From the NCBI GenBank assembly GCA_030620095.1, contig JAUTXW010004468.1, forward strand, positions 554,001-618,000: 64,000 bases of DNA, in the 5' to 3' direction. How positions within the stretch are numbered: position 1 is the first letter of the stretch; every line of letters begins with the position of its first letter. The notes under the pieces are model-generated. The model saw nothing but the letters and a program-made list of their open reading frames with translations. It was not told where the DNA came from and ran no database searches. Source of the DNA: Kuschelorhynchus macadamiae (lineage: Eukaryota; Arthropoda; Insecta; Coleoptera; Curculionidae). The position numbers were made by a program, and so were the translations under genes. Positions 26,250-38,053 of this stretch are shown here, one piece after another.

Positions 26250-27110
26250 GCGGACGCAGAAACGCAGACTGTCATTAGAGTGAGTAACAGAGAATCCCAG
26301 ACCAATCACCGCCATCCCAATAAGAAAACTCAAACTGACCTGGTTTCCAACTTAACATGCGACTCAGAATCTAAAACAGTTGGGACTGGCACCTTCGACC
26401 AAGATAATGATATAAATTGACTTAAATATCAAATGTCACAGCTAGAAGCTGAAAATGCAACTGTGCAAAAATGAATCGAATGACAGATTAGTGACTGTCA
26501 CGAAAGACTTTAATGATATTTCTGAAATAAACAGAAATATGATTGATAGCATAAGGGTTCTTGAGAGTGAAAATAAAATGTTTGCGTCAGAAATTGTTAA
26601 TCTGAAGGAAAATTTGTCAAGGTTTTGCGTCCCAACAGTTGGTACCACTGCTAATACAGCTGAAAAGGTCGGTAAAGAGCAACATTTGAAGGATAAGGTA
26701 TCCAACTCTCCACAAGGTAGAACTTTGAAAAACTATAACCCCGATGGACATGTTCTGGTGTATGGCGATCTGAGTTGTAAAGGTTGAGCAACCTGCCTCA
26801 GTACAAGACAAGCCATGAAGAATTATAACCTTTTGGGGATTGTGCAGCCTGAAGCTACCAAACAACAATTGAAGAGTGACATTTTCAAATATTCTAAAAG
26901 CTTTTCGAATACTGACTTTGTTGTAGTATCATTAGATTTAAGATCAACAAAAATTAACAACATTTTAAACATAAAATCTCTCCTTATTACTGCTAGATTT
27001 ACAAATAGTATTATTGTGATTAAAAATAGTTATTTTAACAATCTATGTAAAAAGATATATAATTTAGTAGTTTTAATAACGATTCAAATTTTAATATAAG
27101 GATAACTGAA
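26250..27110 (+). pseudogene. LINE A ORF1, esterase-type (SGNH-like) remnant
   Basis: Broken frames read an N-terminal segment with repeated (E/T)xQT motifs (AETQTV, ESQTN, KKTQTD), a coiled-coil-like stretch (26455-26640) and a C-terminal part with VLVYGDLS (position of the G-D-S nucleophile box, here GDL) and NTDFVVVSLD. This resembles ORF1 proteins of CR1-clade LINEs that carry an SGNH hydrolase-like domain. Stops at 26418, 26785 and 27097 and frame changes make it non-functional, and the expected nucleophile serine position is altered. Homology is by motif order only. Confidence 0.5.
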
Positions 27111-27146
27111 AATTATAAACAGGGTACCCACTTCAGGCACAACACT

Positions 27147-27944
27147 TTGTCAATCTGTAATCTTCTGAGCTCTTATGTACAATATAAGAATAATGGTTTT
27201 AGTAAGATTCCTCTTAAATCGCTGAATATTTCCCCCAGAAGCATTTCTGATAAGAGTGAGAGTATGAATGATGATTGTAGCTCGGTGGGCATTATTCAAC
27301 CTATCATTAGCGATATGACTGATGTTGTGGAAAATATTAACACAAGTTTAAGGCATAGTAGTTTGAGTGATAAAGATAGTATGGCAGAATCAGAAGCAAA
27401 TTTTTTAGCTGTACCGTACAAAACAGTTGGTTTGACATGTGTTTAAACATTTAGTCTGTTAGGAACAAAGTTGATGAATTGTATATTTTTTTAGAAAGCA
27501 TTAATTGCCCTGCTGTAGTTATGTTATGTGCACTGGCTGAAGGTGAACGAACCTTTATGTGTTCCTGAATACACGGTTTTGGATTCATTTTGTTGTTCGG
27601 AATTCTCACATGGGGGCACACTTTGTCTGATTAAAAACCGGTCACTCCAAACCCTTTCACTTAGTCGTGTAGGCAAATATGATAATTTACTTGAAGAAAA
27701 AGTGTTCAAATTTTCTTTACTGTTTGCCTCTAAAATCAATACCTATAAAATTTGTCTATACAGATCCCCACTAAGCGATGTAGCCATATTTTTCTCAAAA
27801 TTGGAATTTGTTCTTTCAGAATTACCAGTTACCGCAAAAACAATTATCTGTGGCCATCTAAGTATAAACTACTTGATGGCCCATGATCCTAATACCCAAT
27901 TTCTAAGCAATCTAATTAAATTCTTTTGATTTAAAAATGTTCAT
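27147..27944 (+). pseudogene. LINE A ORF2, AP-endonuclease N-terminal part
   Basis: After a low-complexity linker a frame with VDELYIFLESINCPAVVML shifts near 27525 to HWLKVNEPLC.PEY and SHGGTLCLIKN, then VFKFSLLFASKINTYKICLYRSP and TKIICGHLSINYL-like sequence, ending NTQFLSNLIKFF. These are the E-x-W, Y-R-x-P and G-D-x-N-like blocks of the apurinic endonuclease that opens LINE ORF2 (here GHLSIN, so the catalytic D/N are lost). The domain resumes at 42484, beyond a 14.5-kb insertion. Confidence 0.7.
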
Positions 27945-28557
27945 ACTAGTGAGAGAAACTTCTGAAGGAAGAAACAACAGAAACTCAAACAGGTGGCAGA
28001 ACAAAAACTACATAAAGATTATTACGTTGAAGAAAGTAAATTAAGAAATCCAAGAATTAAAGTAATGGGATTTTGTAAAACAATGACTGAAAAAGAGATT
28101 GAGTTATCAATAAGGAAGCAGAATAGGTTTATTAAGGATGAAGATATCCTCAAAGTTACATATATACAAAAACTAAAAAATGGCAATTGCAATTTATACA
28201 TGGAATGTACACACGGCTTTTATAATAAGATTATGTGTGATAGGAGATTACATATTGACTGGGAGAGATTTTATGTCTATGAAGATGTATCGGTACTACA
28301 GTGTTTCAAGTGCAGCGGCCTATATCATAAAAGCAGTGCCTGTAAAAACAAAGTGATTTGTGCTTATTGTGGTGGTGCACACTTGAAACAGGACTGTCAA
28401 AAACAAAGTAAAAAATGCATAAATTGTGAACAAGCAAACAATAAATTCAAAACTAAATAAGATATACTCCACGCGGCCAATGACCATAGGGTTTGTCCAA
28501 CACACCAATATCACCTGCAGGTAGTAAAAAGCAAAATAGATTATTGTAACATTGATG
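27945..28557 (+). pseudogene. LINE B ORF1 (gag-like) with three zinc knuckles
   Basis: The frame from 27993 runs to a stop at 28458 and then continues one frame over to about 28557 (HRVCPTHQYHLQVVK). It contains the nucleic-acid-binding core of jockey/I-type ORF1 proteins: LRNPRIKVMGF, then a CFKCSGLYHKSSAC knuckle, CAYCGGAHLKQDC, and a partial third CINCEQAN. ORF1p coats LINE RNA. The 5' end is missing, so the copy is 5'-truncated at about 27945, the same point where LINE A coding sequence stops. Confidence 0.7.
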
Positions 28558-28736
28558 ATTAAAACAATATATATTGTGATTATTTCCAGAAACATTTTGC
28601 AGATTTGTTGGTTACCGTTGCCTTGACCCTGCTGCGCATTTGTGATTCTTCCCTAATCACCCTCTTTCATGGAATTTATATAAAAATTGAACCAAATTAA
28701 ATTTTTTTAATAATTTTCGTTATTTTAGAAGATGAA

Positions 28737-29511
28737 TTGCTAAATGATTTGGAGAGTGTCGGGAGGGATCTTGATGGCCAGCTGGTAGACTGTACTGCCT
28801 TGAAGCAAAAAGTAGTAGTACAGGGTAAAATTTTGAATGTGTTACATGTAAATATACGTAGTATAAAGAAAAACTTCGATCAGTGTTTAGTGTTTTTTGA
28901 ACAATTTGGTTTGCATTCTTGTGAAATTGTTATTTTTAGTGAATGTTTCGAATTGAATGAAACTTTATTTCAAATTTCTGGATATAATACCTACTATAAC
29001 GGAGGTAACTACAACCGAAATGATGGTATTATAGCATTTGTCAATTCACAGCTTGATTTGGAAGTGAGGCATGTCAGGTTTAATATTTCTAAAGCAACTA
29101 TTACTAGACTTAATATCAAAAAAAAGAAAATACTTCTATTGGTGTAACCACTGTTTATAAACACCCTCCAATACCTGAAATGCTTTTTCTTGAGGATCTA
29201 AAATCATATTTTGATAATAATCTTACTGGTAGAATTGAAATTTTTACAGATCTCCATATTGATATTATAAATAGGGAATGTAATCACGTTAATGACTACC
29301 TTTCTTTGCTTGGAGGCCATGGGTTCTTATCCTATATCATTTCACCCACTCGAATAACGCATAATACTGCAACTTGCTTAGACCATATTTTTGTTAGACA
29401 AAAGCTAAGACACCAGGCACTAAATATTAAATCATTTAGACTGGACAGTGATCTTACTGATCACTTGCCAGTATTTTTAAACATAACCAACAAGAAAGAA
29501 AGTCTAACTAC
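28737..29511 (+). pseudogene. LINE B ORF2, AP-endonuclease domain
   Basis: Starts about 180 bp after ORF1. Frames carry LHVNIRSIKKNFD, the SE box (FSECFELNE), YNRNDGI, then (after a frame change near 29143) a TVYKHPP-like block, TDLHIDI in place of the usual GDFNIDL, and LTDHLPVFL, matching the conserved S/T-D-H. Endonuclease nicks the target for target-primed reverse transcription. The frame is broken by a shift and then physically interrupted by the Ty3 LTR. It resumes in frame at 40129 once the insertion and one CTAC copy are discounted. Confidence 0.75.
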
Positions 29512-31606
29512 TATAACGTAAACTCTGGTGTTATAAAAGCCACGTTATAAAGAGTTCTTACGTAAGTGCAATAATAAAAGTTTGCACTTACGACCTGTTG
29601 GCTAGCTTATACGGTAGTTCGGCTTTGGGGGAGTTCAAAATTTTCAATCCTTTTCTTTGGTGTATGAAGGAGGCAAGTGAAAATTATAAATATGAAAGAA
29701 GGGCGCCAACACACGTAAAACAGAACTTATTGCAACGCCTTCATACACCCCTTACCCGTGTGTTCGTAAAGGTACTGAAACAACCAGTAAAACACTATTT
29801 AATATTATGATTTGCTTTATTTAAAAAAAAAATACCTGTTTATGAGAGAATGTAGTTTAAATTGTTTATAAATAGAAATATGTGTGGTAATTTGAAAAAG
29901 ATAAATTGATCAATAAAAGGTACTACTGTAATATAATGCTTTTTTTAAAAATCTCACCAACTGGCAGGAAAACTGGAGTTACTGGGGTCTGGTTGTTGGG
30001 CTAGAGGTAAAATTCCAACACCTCTTCGGTAAAGAGGGGGCTCTTTCTTAATGTAGAATTACTGCTTCAACTTCAAAGGTAACCCCAACCTTTAGGGTTA
30101 TTTGCTTCAACCAATTGTTTCTCGTGAAAAGTACCTCACAATCATGTGGGTGCAAAAATGTTCAAAATGCTTTAAAGGCTATAAAAAGCAAACGTGCGCT
30201 AAGATGCAAGGTTTTAATAGCAATGTGCTATGTGCTAATAAGTTCAATGTGCACTAAAATGTGCTATTTGCTATGTGGCCGCTGAGCTGTAAAAAAGAGA
30301 AAAAATCCATTGTAACCTATTGTTTAAATTAAAATTAAAGAACCTTGCTAAATAAATTAAAATAATAATTACCTGGCTGTTATTTGACCACTGTTTAACA
30401 CAAAATTTAAAATAACTATAAAACATGATCAGCCTTTTTTAAAGGTAGTTTTACGGCCACAGTCAAAACGAAATAGCTCGAACTCGTTCCAAGACGATTT
30501 TCAGCTAAGGTTTAGTAAGAAAAAAGGTTTAAAAAAAAAGGTAGGAATTTGGCCAAAAAACTAAACTGTTGAAAGTGCTCCATGCAAAACTTGATTTTAA
30601 TGTCCCTATATTTTGTCTCTTTCCCCCTTATTTATTTGACAAAATTAAAAGATTTTTAAAAAGATAGGCAACTCAGAATACATTATTTATTACAATAAAT
30701 CTTAATATACATTCAATTTAAATATTTATTTTGGAATAATTTACGTTGTTATTTTTTAATATTTTCCTCTAATCTTTACGTAAGCCTCGTCCTAAATAAT
30801 TAAATCTTTAAAATGTTAGGTTTTTATAAAAATGAATGTAAAGTAGTCGGACGGAATTGTATGGCTTTTAGTCATTCATGGAAAAGGCCAAAGCAAGGAT
30901 TTTAGCGTCGCCGCACACAGTAAAACGTCAAACTTTGTTGTCACTTAACCCAATTTATAAAACGAAAATAAACAAACAAGGCTTTTTAAACCAACCATTT
31001 GGAGAACTACTTAAATAAATAACACAAACCCTTGTTTAATGAACCCCTGACATGTGTTTACCGGACATTTAACAATATAGGTAACATCTTAAACTACATT
31101 TTATCAAAAGGACAAATCATTTAATGAACTGAACGAGATTTAAAAGGCGACAAACGAAATCGGAGGTATATACCAAATGTTTCTAATTTATGTAGCGTTA
31201 CCAGGCTACAATGGAAATATCTTGTTTAGTTTGTATCACAACAGCTCATACCAACTAGGTTTTTTTATAACGGATTTGTTTCTTATCAAAATTATGTCAA
31301 GGTAAGATAATAGAAAAACTATAGGTGAATGAACATCTAATAATGAAATTCTTATAAAAATATGGCCCTTTTATATGTGGGCATTAAAGAAAGCTTCAAC
31401 AACCAGACCCTCAGCATCTGTAAATATAAAACATAAAATGTATATAATATACCAAGCTGTCAGTTATACAATATTAAGTACTTATAATAATGAAAATAGT
31501 CAAAGAATCTAAATAACTTCCAAAAACTTAGTTCCTGACATCTTGGTAAATGACAAAATATAATTAGCAAAATCATAATTAGTTACCGTAAAATTGTAAC
31601 GTTACA
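29512..31606 (-). repeat. 3' LTR of the Ty3/gypsy element
   Basis: 2095 bp, about 98-99% identical to 38054-40124. Indels relative to it include a short A-rich insertion near 30525, an extra CAAA in an A/C run near 30975 and CATCTT near 31540. Confidence 0.92.
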
Positions 31607-31620
31607 ACACCCACTTCCTC
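31607..31620 (-). promoter_or_regulatory. polypurine tract
   Basis: Minus strand GAGGAAGTGGGTGT abuts the 3' LTR, the expected position of the plus-strand primer. Confidence 0.6.
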
Positions 31621-33106
31621 GGGAAAGAAAAATTTTTTGAAAAAAAATTTTTCGCTATAATATCAATTTAGAAATTCAATAATACTTGAAAGATATAGGA
31701 TAATATAGAAATATTAATCAGTTATACTGGAAAATTTAAACAAAATCATCTTACTTAGAATTCTTACAACTAAAGATATGTCTAACTTTACATTTGGTTG
31801 TGAAACAACCAATGAATAATCTTACATTACTTAATGTACACCCAAAAGATAAGATCATAAGGTTAATCCTTAATCATTTATAATATTTACAAAATAAATT
31901 TTACTTAAAACTATATTTTACAATATCCTTCAGGAGATTCTTTAGATTTCCCAAAAGGCAAATACACATCCACCAAGAAAGCGGTCAACTCCATACCCTC
32001 CCAACTAAGATGGAATATGGTGGGTCGTTGGGCATAAAGTTGATTGGCCCCACTTCCTTGGCTGAGGTATACTCTCCTCAAGGGTAACCAAAACAAACCC
32101 TCCAAGTATAAGGAGTCCAAATTGACAAAACAGTAATATTAAGTTTGAAAGTAAAAAGTTGAGTTCCTAAAAAAAAACAAAACAGTTTGGCATTTTGCTG
32201 GGACATAGACTAAGTGCCCCAACCACATTATAGCAGTGGTCAACGCTGACATGGTTTGCACCAAAAGGTAAATATTTAAAAATTCTTCAAAATTGTAAAA
32301 TGTAGAAAAAGGATTAAACTCCAGAGATTTTTAAGTAGGATGGCCTGGAGAGTTAAGTTCCATCCCAGCCAAAACCCTATGTCCTTCTCACGTGTTAAAA
32401 TGATATAAGGAATCCTGTAAACCAGCACACAGCATCACTGAAGCTTGTAATTGAACATTATAATGTAAGAAGCCAAAATTTTAAGAAAAGATTTGGAAAG
32501 CAAAAAATTTAAATTAAGTTACTGATTTCAAAATAAAGTGTGGTAGGATAAAAAAGGTTTTATATTTCTATTATAGTATATACCGTACCAATTTTTGTTG
32601 TTAAGATAAGAAATATAGTTACATCTGACTGTCTTAGGACTCCACTGATTATGTACAAAAGGGAAATCTAAAGAGGTATCAAATAATATTTACAGTTATC
32701 AAAAGATCGAGATACACAAACGTCTTATATTTGTGAATTAGGTATATGTACAGTTAGTTAGCGAAGAAAATCTTAAAGTTATTCCATGGACTTAATTTAT
32801 ATTTACATTTTTTAAAGATAATATGCAGGCATTTTCCCACTTCATGGAGAAAATCTGCAAAAGTTACATGCAACAAAAGATAGGCAAATATAAGATACGT
32901 ATCTTAGATAAATAGATAAGAGATAGCTTCCTTAGCTAAATATCATTAGCTAAGAAGATAAAAGGTAAAGGTGCACCAAAACTATTTCATTTTAGGCACT
33001 CGACAGATAAAAGGTAATTAGGTTTTTAAAGGTAAATTTTAAAAACTTTAGAATTCAAATTAAATTTCCGGACATCAAATATCATTATCTGAATCATCAA
33101 GATCAA
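31621..33106. other. Ty3/gypsy region between integrase and the 3' LTR
   Basis: About 1.5 kb with no long open frame on the minus strand. The 69-codon frame at 31911-32120 has no recognisable signal peptide or fusion-protein features. If an env was ever present it is not visible. Confidence 0.5.
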
Positions 33107-34613
33107 TTAAGATTCAGGTCCGTAGTAAGGTTTCAATTTTGAAACGTGCCAGCAACCGGCATCTCTACCATCTAAGTGATTTAACTCATAGGTAGTTTTT
33201 TACATTGCGTACTACGCATAATACAAATTTTTCTGCTAGTTTAGCAGTGAAGTCATTAGCCGCATCAGATAAGACCATATTTCTTTTCCATACCTTGTCA
33301 CCTATTTTATAAACCTGTTCACGCCTTCGCAAATTATAAGTTCTACAGTTTTTCTTATAGGCATTAGAAAGGTTTTCTTGAACTTTTTTATAAATTTGAG
33401 GTAATTTTTTAAGTTCAGTGACATATGATTCACGGTTTTCTTGAGAGATGTCACCCTCATTTTCAACATTATCATAAAATTCCCCATGTAAGGGTACTTT
33501 CCTAAAAAAAACTAATAAATTTGGAGTGTATCCTGTAAACTCATGCACTGCTGAGTTTAGTGCACTTTGACATTCTGGAATGTGTACATCCCAGGCTTTA
33601 TGTGAGTCTTTAATGTAAGAACGTATTGCAGTACCTATATTACGATTTACTTTTTCTACAGAATTAAAATTAGGATGATATCTACAATTATACCAAACTT
33701 TAGGAATATTGAATTTTTGAATCATTTCATTAAATATTTTTCCTTTATGGGCTGTAGCATTATCAAGAATTAAAACTCTAGGTACACCAAAAGGTAAAAA
33801 TACACTATCAGTTAAAAATGTGGTTATAGCAGATGCTGTGGCCTGGCGTAAAGGCTTCATTATGGTCATTTTAGAAAAAATGTCTACGGCTACGACTAGA
33901 AAGGTGTTTCCTTTGCTACTACGGGGGACTACAAAGGGACCCATACAATCTACGGCAATCATTTCAAAAGGAAAATAAGCTTTCTTTTCTGCTCCCATAA
34001 ACCCAAAACGAGAAAACTTAGGCATTTTTTGTCTCTGACACACCTGACATTGGCGAACATACTTTAAAATTTCACTACGCATTCGAGGAAAGTAATATTC
34101 CTCAGCAACTTTATTTAAAGTTTTAAAATATCCTAAATGCACTGATGTTGGAGAATCGTGACATTTTTCTAAAATTTTGGATCGTTCTGACTTGGGGACT
34201 CTCCACTCAATCATGTTTGACTTTAAAGGAAGTTTATTTTTTACATGCTTATAAATAAAGTTATTTTTAACTAACCAATGTGGATAAATTTCTGGTTTCT
34301 TGAAAATTTTATCTCTAAGATTAATATACCAAGGATCAAGCTTATCTAAAGTAACATTTAAAACATTTATTTCTGCAGGAACTGATCTACTCAAAAAATC
34401 TGCTGGAACATTTTCACGTCCAGGGATATGTGCTAAATTAAAATCAAATTGTTGTATTTTTGTAAGTAATCTAGCTAAGGGACCAGTTGGGTTTTCTAAG
34501 TTACGAAGCCAAATTAAAGAAGCATGATCTACTAGAACATTAAATTTTGGACCCATTTCTACATAACAACGAAATTTTTCTAATGCAAAAACAAGTGCCA
34601 GTAACTCTTTCAT
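33107..34613 (-). CDS. pol: Ty3/gypsy pol part 2: RNase H tail and integrase
   Basis: 475 codons to the stop at 33186. It opens with the RNase H end (KELLALVFALEKFRCYV, LVDHASLIWL), then IPGRENVPADFLSR. Integrase follows: HHCC zinc domain (H in SVHLGYFKTL to CQVCQRQK), first catalytic D in IAVDCMGPF, second in LILDNATAH and E in NSVEKVNRNI. A chromodomain-like end is not seen. Near 33200 a frameshift in a T/A homopolymer moves the tail to another frame (ELNHLDGRDAGCWHVSKLKP, ending in TAA at 33109-33107), which looks like the genuine C-terminus. Integrase inserts the cDNA copy into the host genome. The catalytic triad is intact here. Confidence 0.88.
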
Positions 34614-36420
34614 AGTAACTGAAAGGTTTCTTCTGATTTTGTTAAAGAACGACTTGCATAAGAAATTATAACATCTTTATTATTTTGGTTTTGCATTAAA
34701 ATAGCACCAATCCCATAATCACTAGCGTCACATTGAATTAAACATGGGACAGAGAAATCAGGTGATACTAACACCGGTGCAGAAATCATTTTTTGTTTTA
34801 TTTCTCTAAAAGCTTCTTCAGCTTGTGGTGTCCACATAATTTTTTGTTTTTTACCTTTCCCTTTAAGTAAATCATTTAACGGTGCAGCTAAGTTACTAAA
34901 ATGTTCAATAAAACGCCTGTACCATGAGCACATGCCTAGAAAACTTTTAATTTCTGTCGTTGTTTCAGGTCTTTTGTAATTAACTATAGCTTGAATCTTT
35001 TCAGGTGATGTTCTAAGGCCTGAACCATCAATAACATACCCAAGATAAGTTAGAGAATCACGAAAGAATTTACATTTTTTAAGATTAATTGTTAAATTGG
35101 CTTCTGAAAAACGTTTATAAACTTCCTTCAAAAGAGAAATATGATGTTTAAATGACTTTCCTGTGATTATTGTGTCATCCAGGTAACAGAATACATAAGG
35201 AGATAATTCAGGGCCCAAAATCCTATCCATTAATCTTTGCTGTATTTGAGCAGCATTAGATATGCCAAAAGGTAATGTTTTAAAATGAAATAAACCCCTT
35301 TCGGGTATTGAAAAGGCTGTTTTTTCTTTACTTCTTTCAGAAAGAGGTATTTGCCAAAAACTGTGTCTGAGATCAATACTAGATAGATATTTAGCATCCC
35401 TCAGCATAGATAAAATATCATCTACCCTTGGTAGTATATAACAATCCCTCTTCAAAACTTTATTAAGTTCCCTAGCATCATATACAAATCTTACTTCCCC
35501 ATTGCCCTTTTTGACAAGAAAAACTGGAGCATTATATGGACTATAACTTGGTTCTACAACCCCCATCTCTAACATGTTATCAAGTTCTCTATTAAGGATT
35601 TCTAATTGATATGGAGACATAGGAAATTGTCTTTTTTTAAAAGGTGGAGCATCTCCGGTATCCAGATCTGCAATAATTTTATTTGTTAAACCTAGACTCC
35701 CTTCAGACGAGATGTTACTGAACATGTGAATGACGTTCTCAGCTTCCGATCTTTGCTCAGGAGACAAAGTTTTTAAACCTGGCATTGTATGGGTGTTAAG
35801 GTCATCATTAGCTGATACAATGTTTACAAAAATTTCATCGTAATCTGAGGTAATGTCCCAAGTATTGTCACAAAAATTAATTTTTAACCCAAAAATCTTA
35901 CAAAATTCAACCCCAAGTATTAAATTACACTTTAAAGAAGGGACTACCAAAACATCTACCAGTCTGCATTGATTATTTAAAGATAAAGGCAATTGACATA
36001 TCTTAGAAACAGTTGTTTTATTACCATCAGCTACGGTTACTGACCTTTTATTTGTGTCTGACACTAAGAGATTGTATTTTTTAATTAAATTCATACCAAA
36101 GCTGCCAATACAAGAATGTGTTGCACCACTATCTAATAATGAAACAATATTTTCATCATATAAACTAACAGATATGTAAGGTCTCTTATCAATAGGCATA
36201 TTTACAAAAACAGGTGAAATCATGGGTTTAGAAAAGAATTTTTTAACATAAGATTTCCATGATTCCCAATCTTTTAAATCAGTTATAGGGCTGCAAGAAA
36301 AGCTTACTTTCGACTGATTATGGGTGTTTTTTAGATATCTCGAGTTATAAACATTTCGGCCAACATATTTTGTCTTAGTTTGGTTTCGGCCACGACCAAA
36401 CTTTCTAATTAGTTTTTTGG
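34610..36420 (-). CDS. pol: Ty3/gypsy pol part 1: protease, reverse transcriptase, start of RNase H
   Basis: The frame is open from the frameshift site (reading LIRKFGRGRN) through the first in-frame Met at 36223 to a stop at 34610. Counting from that Met: protease D-S-G at residues 31-33 (LLDSGATHS); RT with a DAREL motif near 250-253, the catalytic D in SSIDLRHSFWQI at 284, LPFGISNA at 317-324 and the Y-L-D-D box at 347-350; connection domain with FLGMCSWYRRFI; and the first RNase H block (IQCDASDYGIGAIL). All catalytic residues seen are intact. The frame ends in TFQLL-stop; the next frame picks up with MKELLALVFAL, so a one-base frameshift near 34615 has split pol. Confidence 0.88.
36377..36418 (-). 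promoter_or_regulatory. gag-pol -1 ribosomal frameshift signal
   Basis: On the minus strand the gag codons CCA AAA AAC contain the canonical slippery heptamer A-AAA-AAC (36418-36412), followed at once by the gag stop TAA. After a 9-nt spacer comes a hairpin with a perfect 8-bp stem, AGTTTGGT (36402-36395) and ACCAAACT (36384-36377), around a GC-richer loop. Slipping back one base gives CTA ATT AGA AAG, the start of the open pol frame. Confidence 0.85.
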
Positions 36421-37636
36421 GTTACATTTAGGGCAAGTTTTAATGACAAAATTTGGTTTGCCACATTTAAAACAGAATTTTTTTCTTGGCAACCTGCAAG
36501 TAGTGTAGGTATGACCATGTTTATTACAGTTCCAACAGGTAACACTGTAATTTTTAAGGGATTCGTTCCGAGCTTGACTGTTAAAGACATTACTATCTTG
36601 AGAAGTATTAGTCTGCCTCTCTACGTTTGCGAGATCAGTTTCAAGACAATTAGCTGAAGGAGGATTATATTTAGTTTTAAAATAAATGGCTTCATCAATT
36701 TTCTTACAGTAATTTAATAATTCTGGAATATCAAAAATTTCCTGTAAAACTAAATAATCTAGATATTTAGGTAATAGATTTCTCCTTATTATTTTTAGTT
36801 TTTCTGTATCTGGAAAAGGATTGCTTAAGCGTGAAAATAAATTCAGCATTGTAGAAACATAAATATTAACGCTCTCATTTTTGCCTTGACATCTAGACTT
36901 AATTTGATCTAAGAGAGTTTCCTCATAGCATGGAGGTAGAAAATCGCGACTAAGAGCCTCTGTTATATCAGACTAACAAGTAAAACTGTCTCTATTAGCT
37001 CGAAACCATGTCAGTGCCGTACCTTGAAACAAATCTAAGCTACCCTTAAATAGCTCTACTTCGTCAACATTTCATGCTATTGCTAATTCAGATACTCTTT
37101 CCAAAAAGGCCTTGACACTACCTGATCCATTAAAAACTACACCCCATTTATATATTGGCGGAGATTTTACAGAAGTACTGACTGAACTGGTGGTAGGTTG
37201 AGTAACACTATGCGAAACAGGAATAAAAGAAAATCGATCACCTCTCTTGTCCTTTTGTCTTAAACGAGTATATAAATCAAAACAGCGTAACTTTCTTTTT
37301 TTAAATCTGTACATTTTGTATAATTTTCTAGATCATCCTGTTCATCAGGTATTTTGAAACGACTAACTCTCTGGCTAAGAATGATTAGTCTAGAAATTAT
37401 TATTTTAAACACTGAATCACTCGATGGGCTACTAAGGTATCAGAAATTACATTTATTTCTTGATCTTGGTTAAAATTTGGATCTTGTTTGTCTATAACAC
37501 TGCCCTGTTCTATTAGATTTCCAATAATGCTACGTTTGGTATTTAAAGATTTTCTTTTTGAGCTAATATCAAATAAGGACAAGAGATAATCTATTTCCTT
37601 TTCTGTTAAATGCTTAGCCTCAACTATACCTTCCAT
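36409..37636 (-). pseudogene. gag: Ty3/gypsy gag (capsid/nucleocapsid), frameshifted
   Basis: The first ATG is at 37636 (MEGIVEAKHLTEKEIDYLL). Reading continues in changing frames through a capsid-type core (KGSLDLFQGTALTWFRANRD near 37000-37060) and, in the last frame (36849-36409), to nucleocapsid. The first zinc knuckle, CWNCNKHGHTYTTC, fits C-x2-C-x4-H-x4-C. The second, CFKCGKPNFVIKTC, has Phe in place of His. At least two frame changes or stops lie between 37400 and 36850. Gag packages element RNA. It ends at TAA 36411-36409 directly after a slippery heptamer, so pol would be made as a Gag-Pol fusion. Confidence 0.8.
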
Positions 37637-38027
37637 CGTTAAATTAAAATTTTAACAGAAAAATTAATAAAATAAGAAAATTAAATTTTTTAACTCGAGA
37701 TGCCAAATGAAAAATACTAAAAATTTAATTTCAAAATTTACAGTGAAACCTAAACAAAACTTTTAGGATAAAAACTTGGTAAGCAGAGAAAAGTAAATTC
37801 TACTACAAAATCACACGAAATGCTGGCAAAATCAAATCATACATAGATAACCCCTAGCAGTGTAACTTAAACAAGCTGTATAAAATTATAATAAAATGAT
37901 AATGAAGAATAAATTATAAAAATGCAATATATAAACCTGAAAAAAAATTAAAGTACCTTTCATTGTACTACTGTTTGTTTCAGCAAATTGAAAAGGATTG
38001 AAAAATTATTTTAAGAGAAAATTTAAA

Positions 38028-38048
38028 GCTCCACGTTGCAGGCGTCAA
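38028..38048 (-). promoter_or_regulatory. primer-binding site of the Ty3/gypsy element
   Basis: Just inside the 5' LTR the minus strand reads TGACGCCTGCAACGTGGAGC, close to the TGGCGCCCAACGTGGGG sequence that pairs with tRNA-Lys 3' ends. The A/G difference and one inserted base make the tRNA assignment tentative. Confidence 0.6.
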
Positions 38049-38053
38049 TTATA

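Noticed and set aside
26455..27099. Separate small genes of 94-110 codons
   Set aside because: Together they reconstruct the motif order of one LINE ORF1 with stops; not independent genes.
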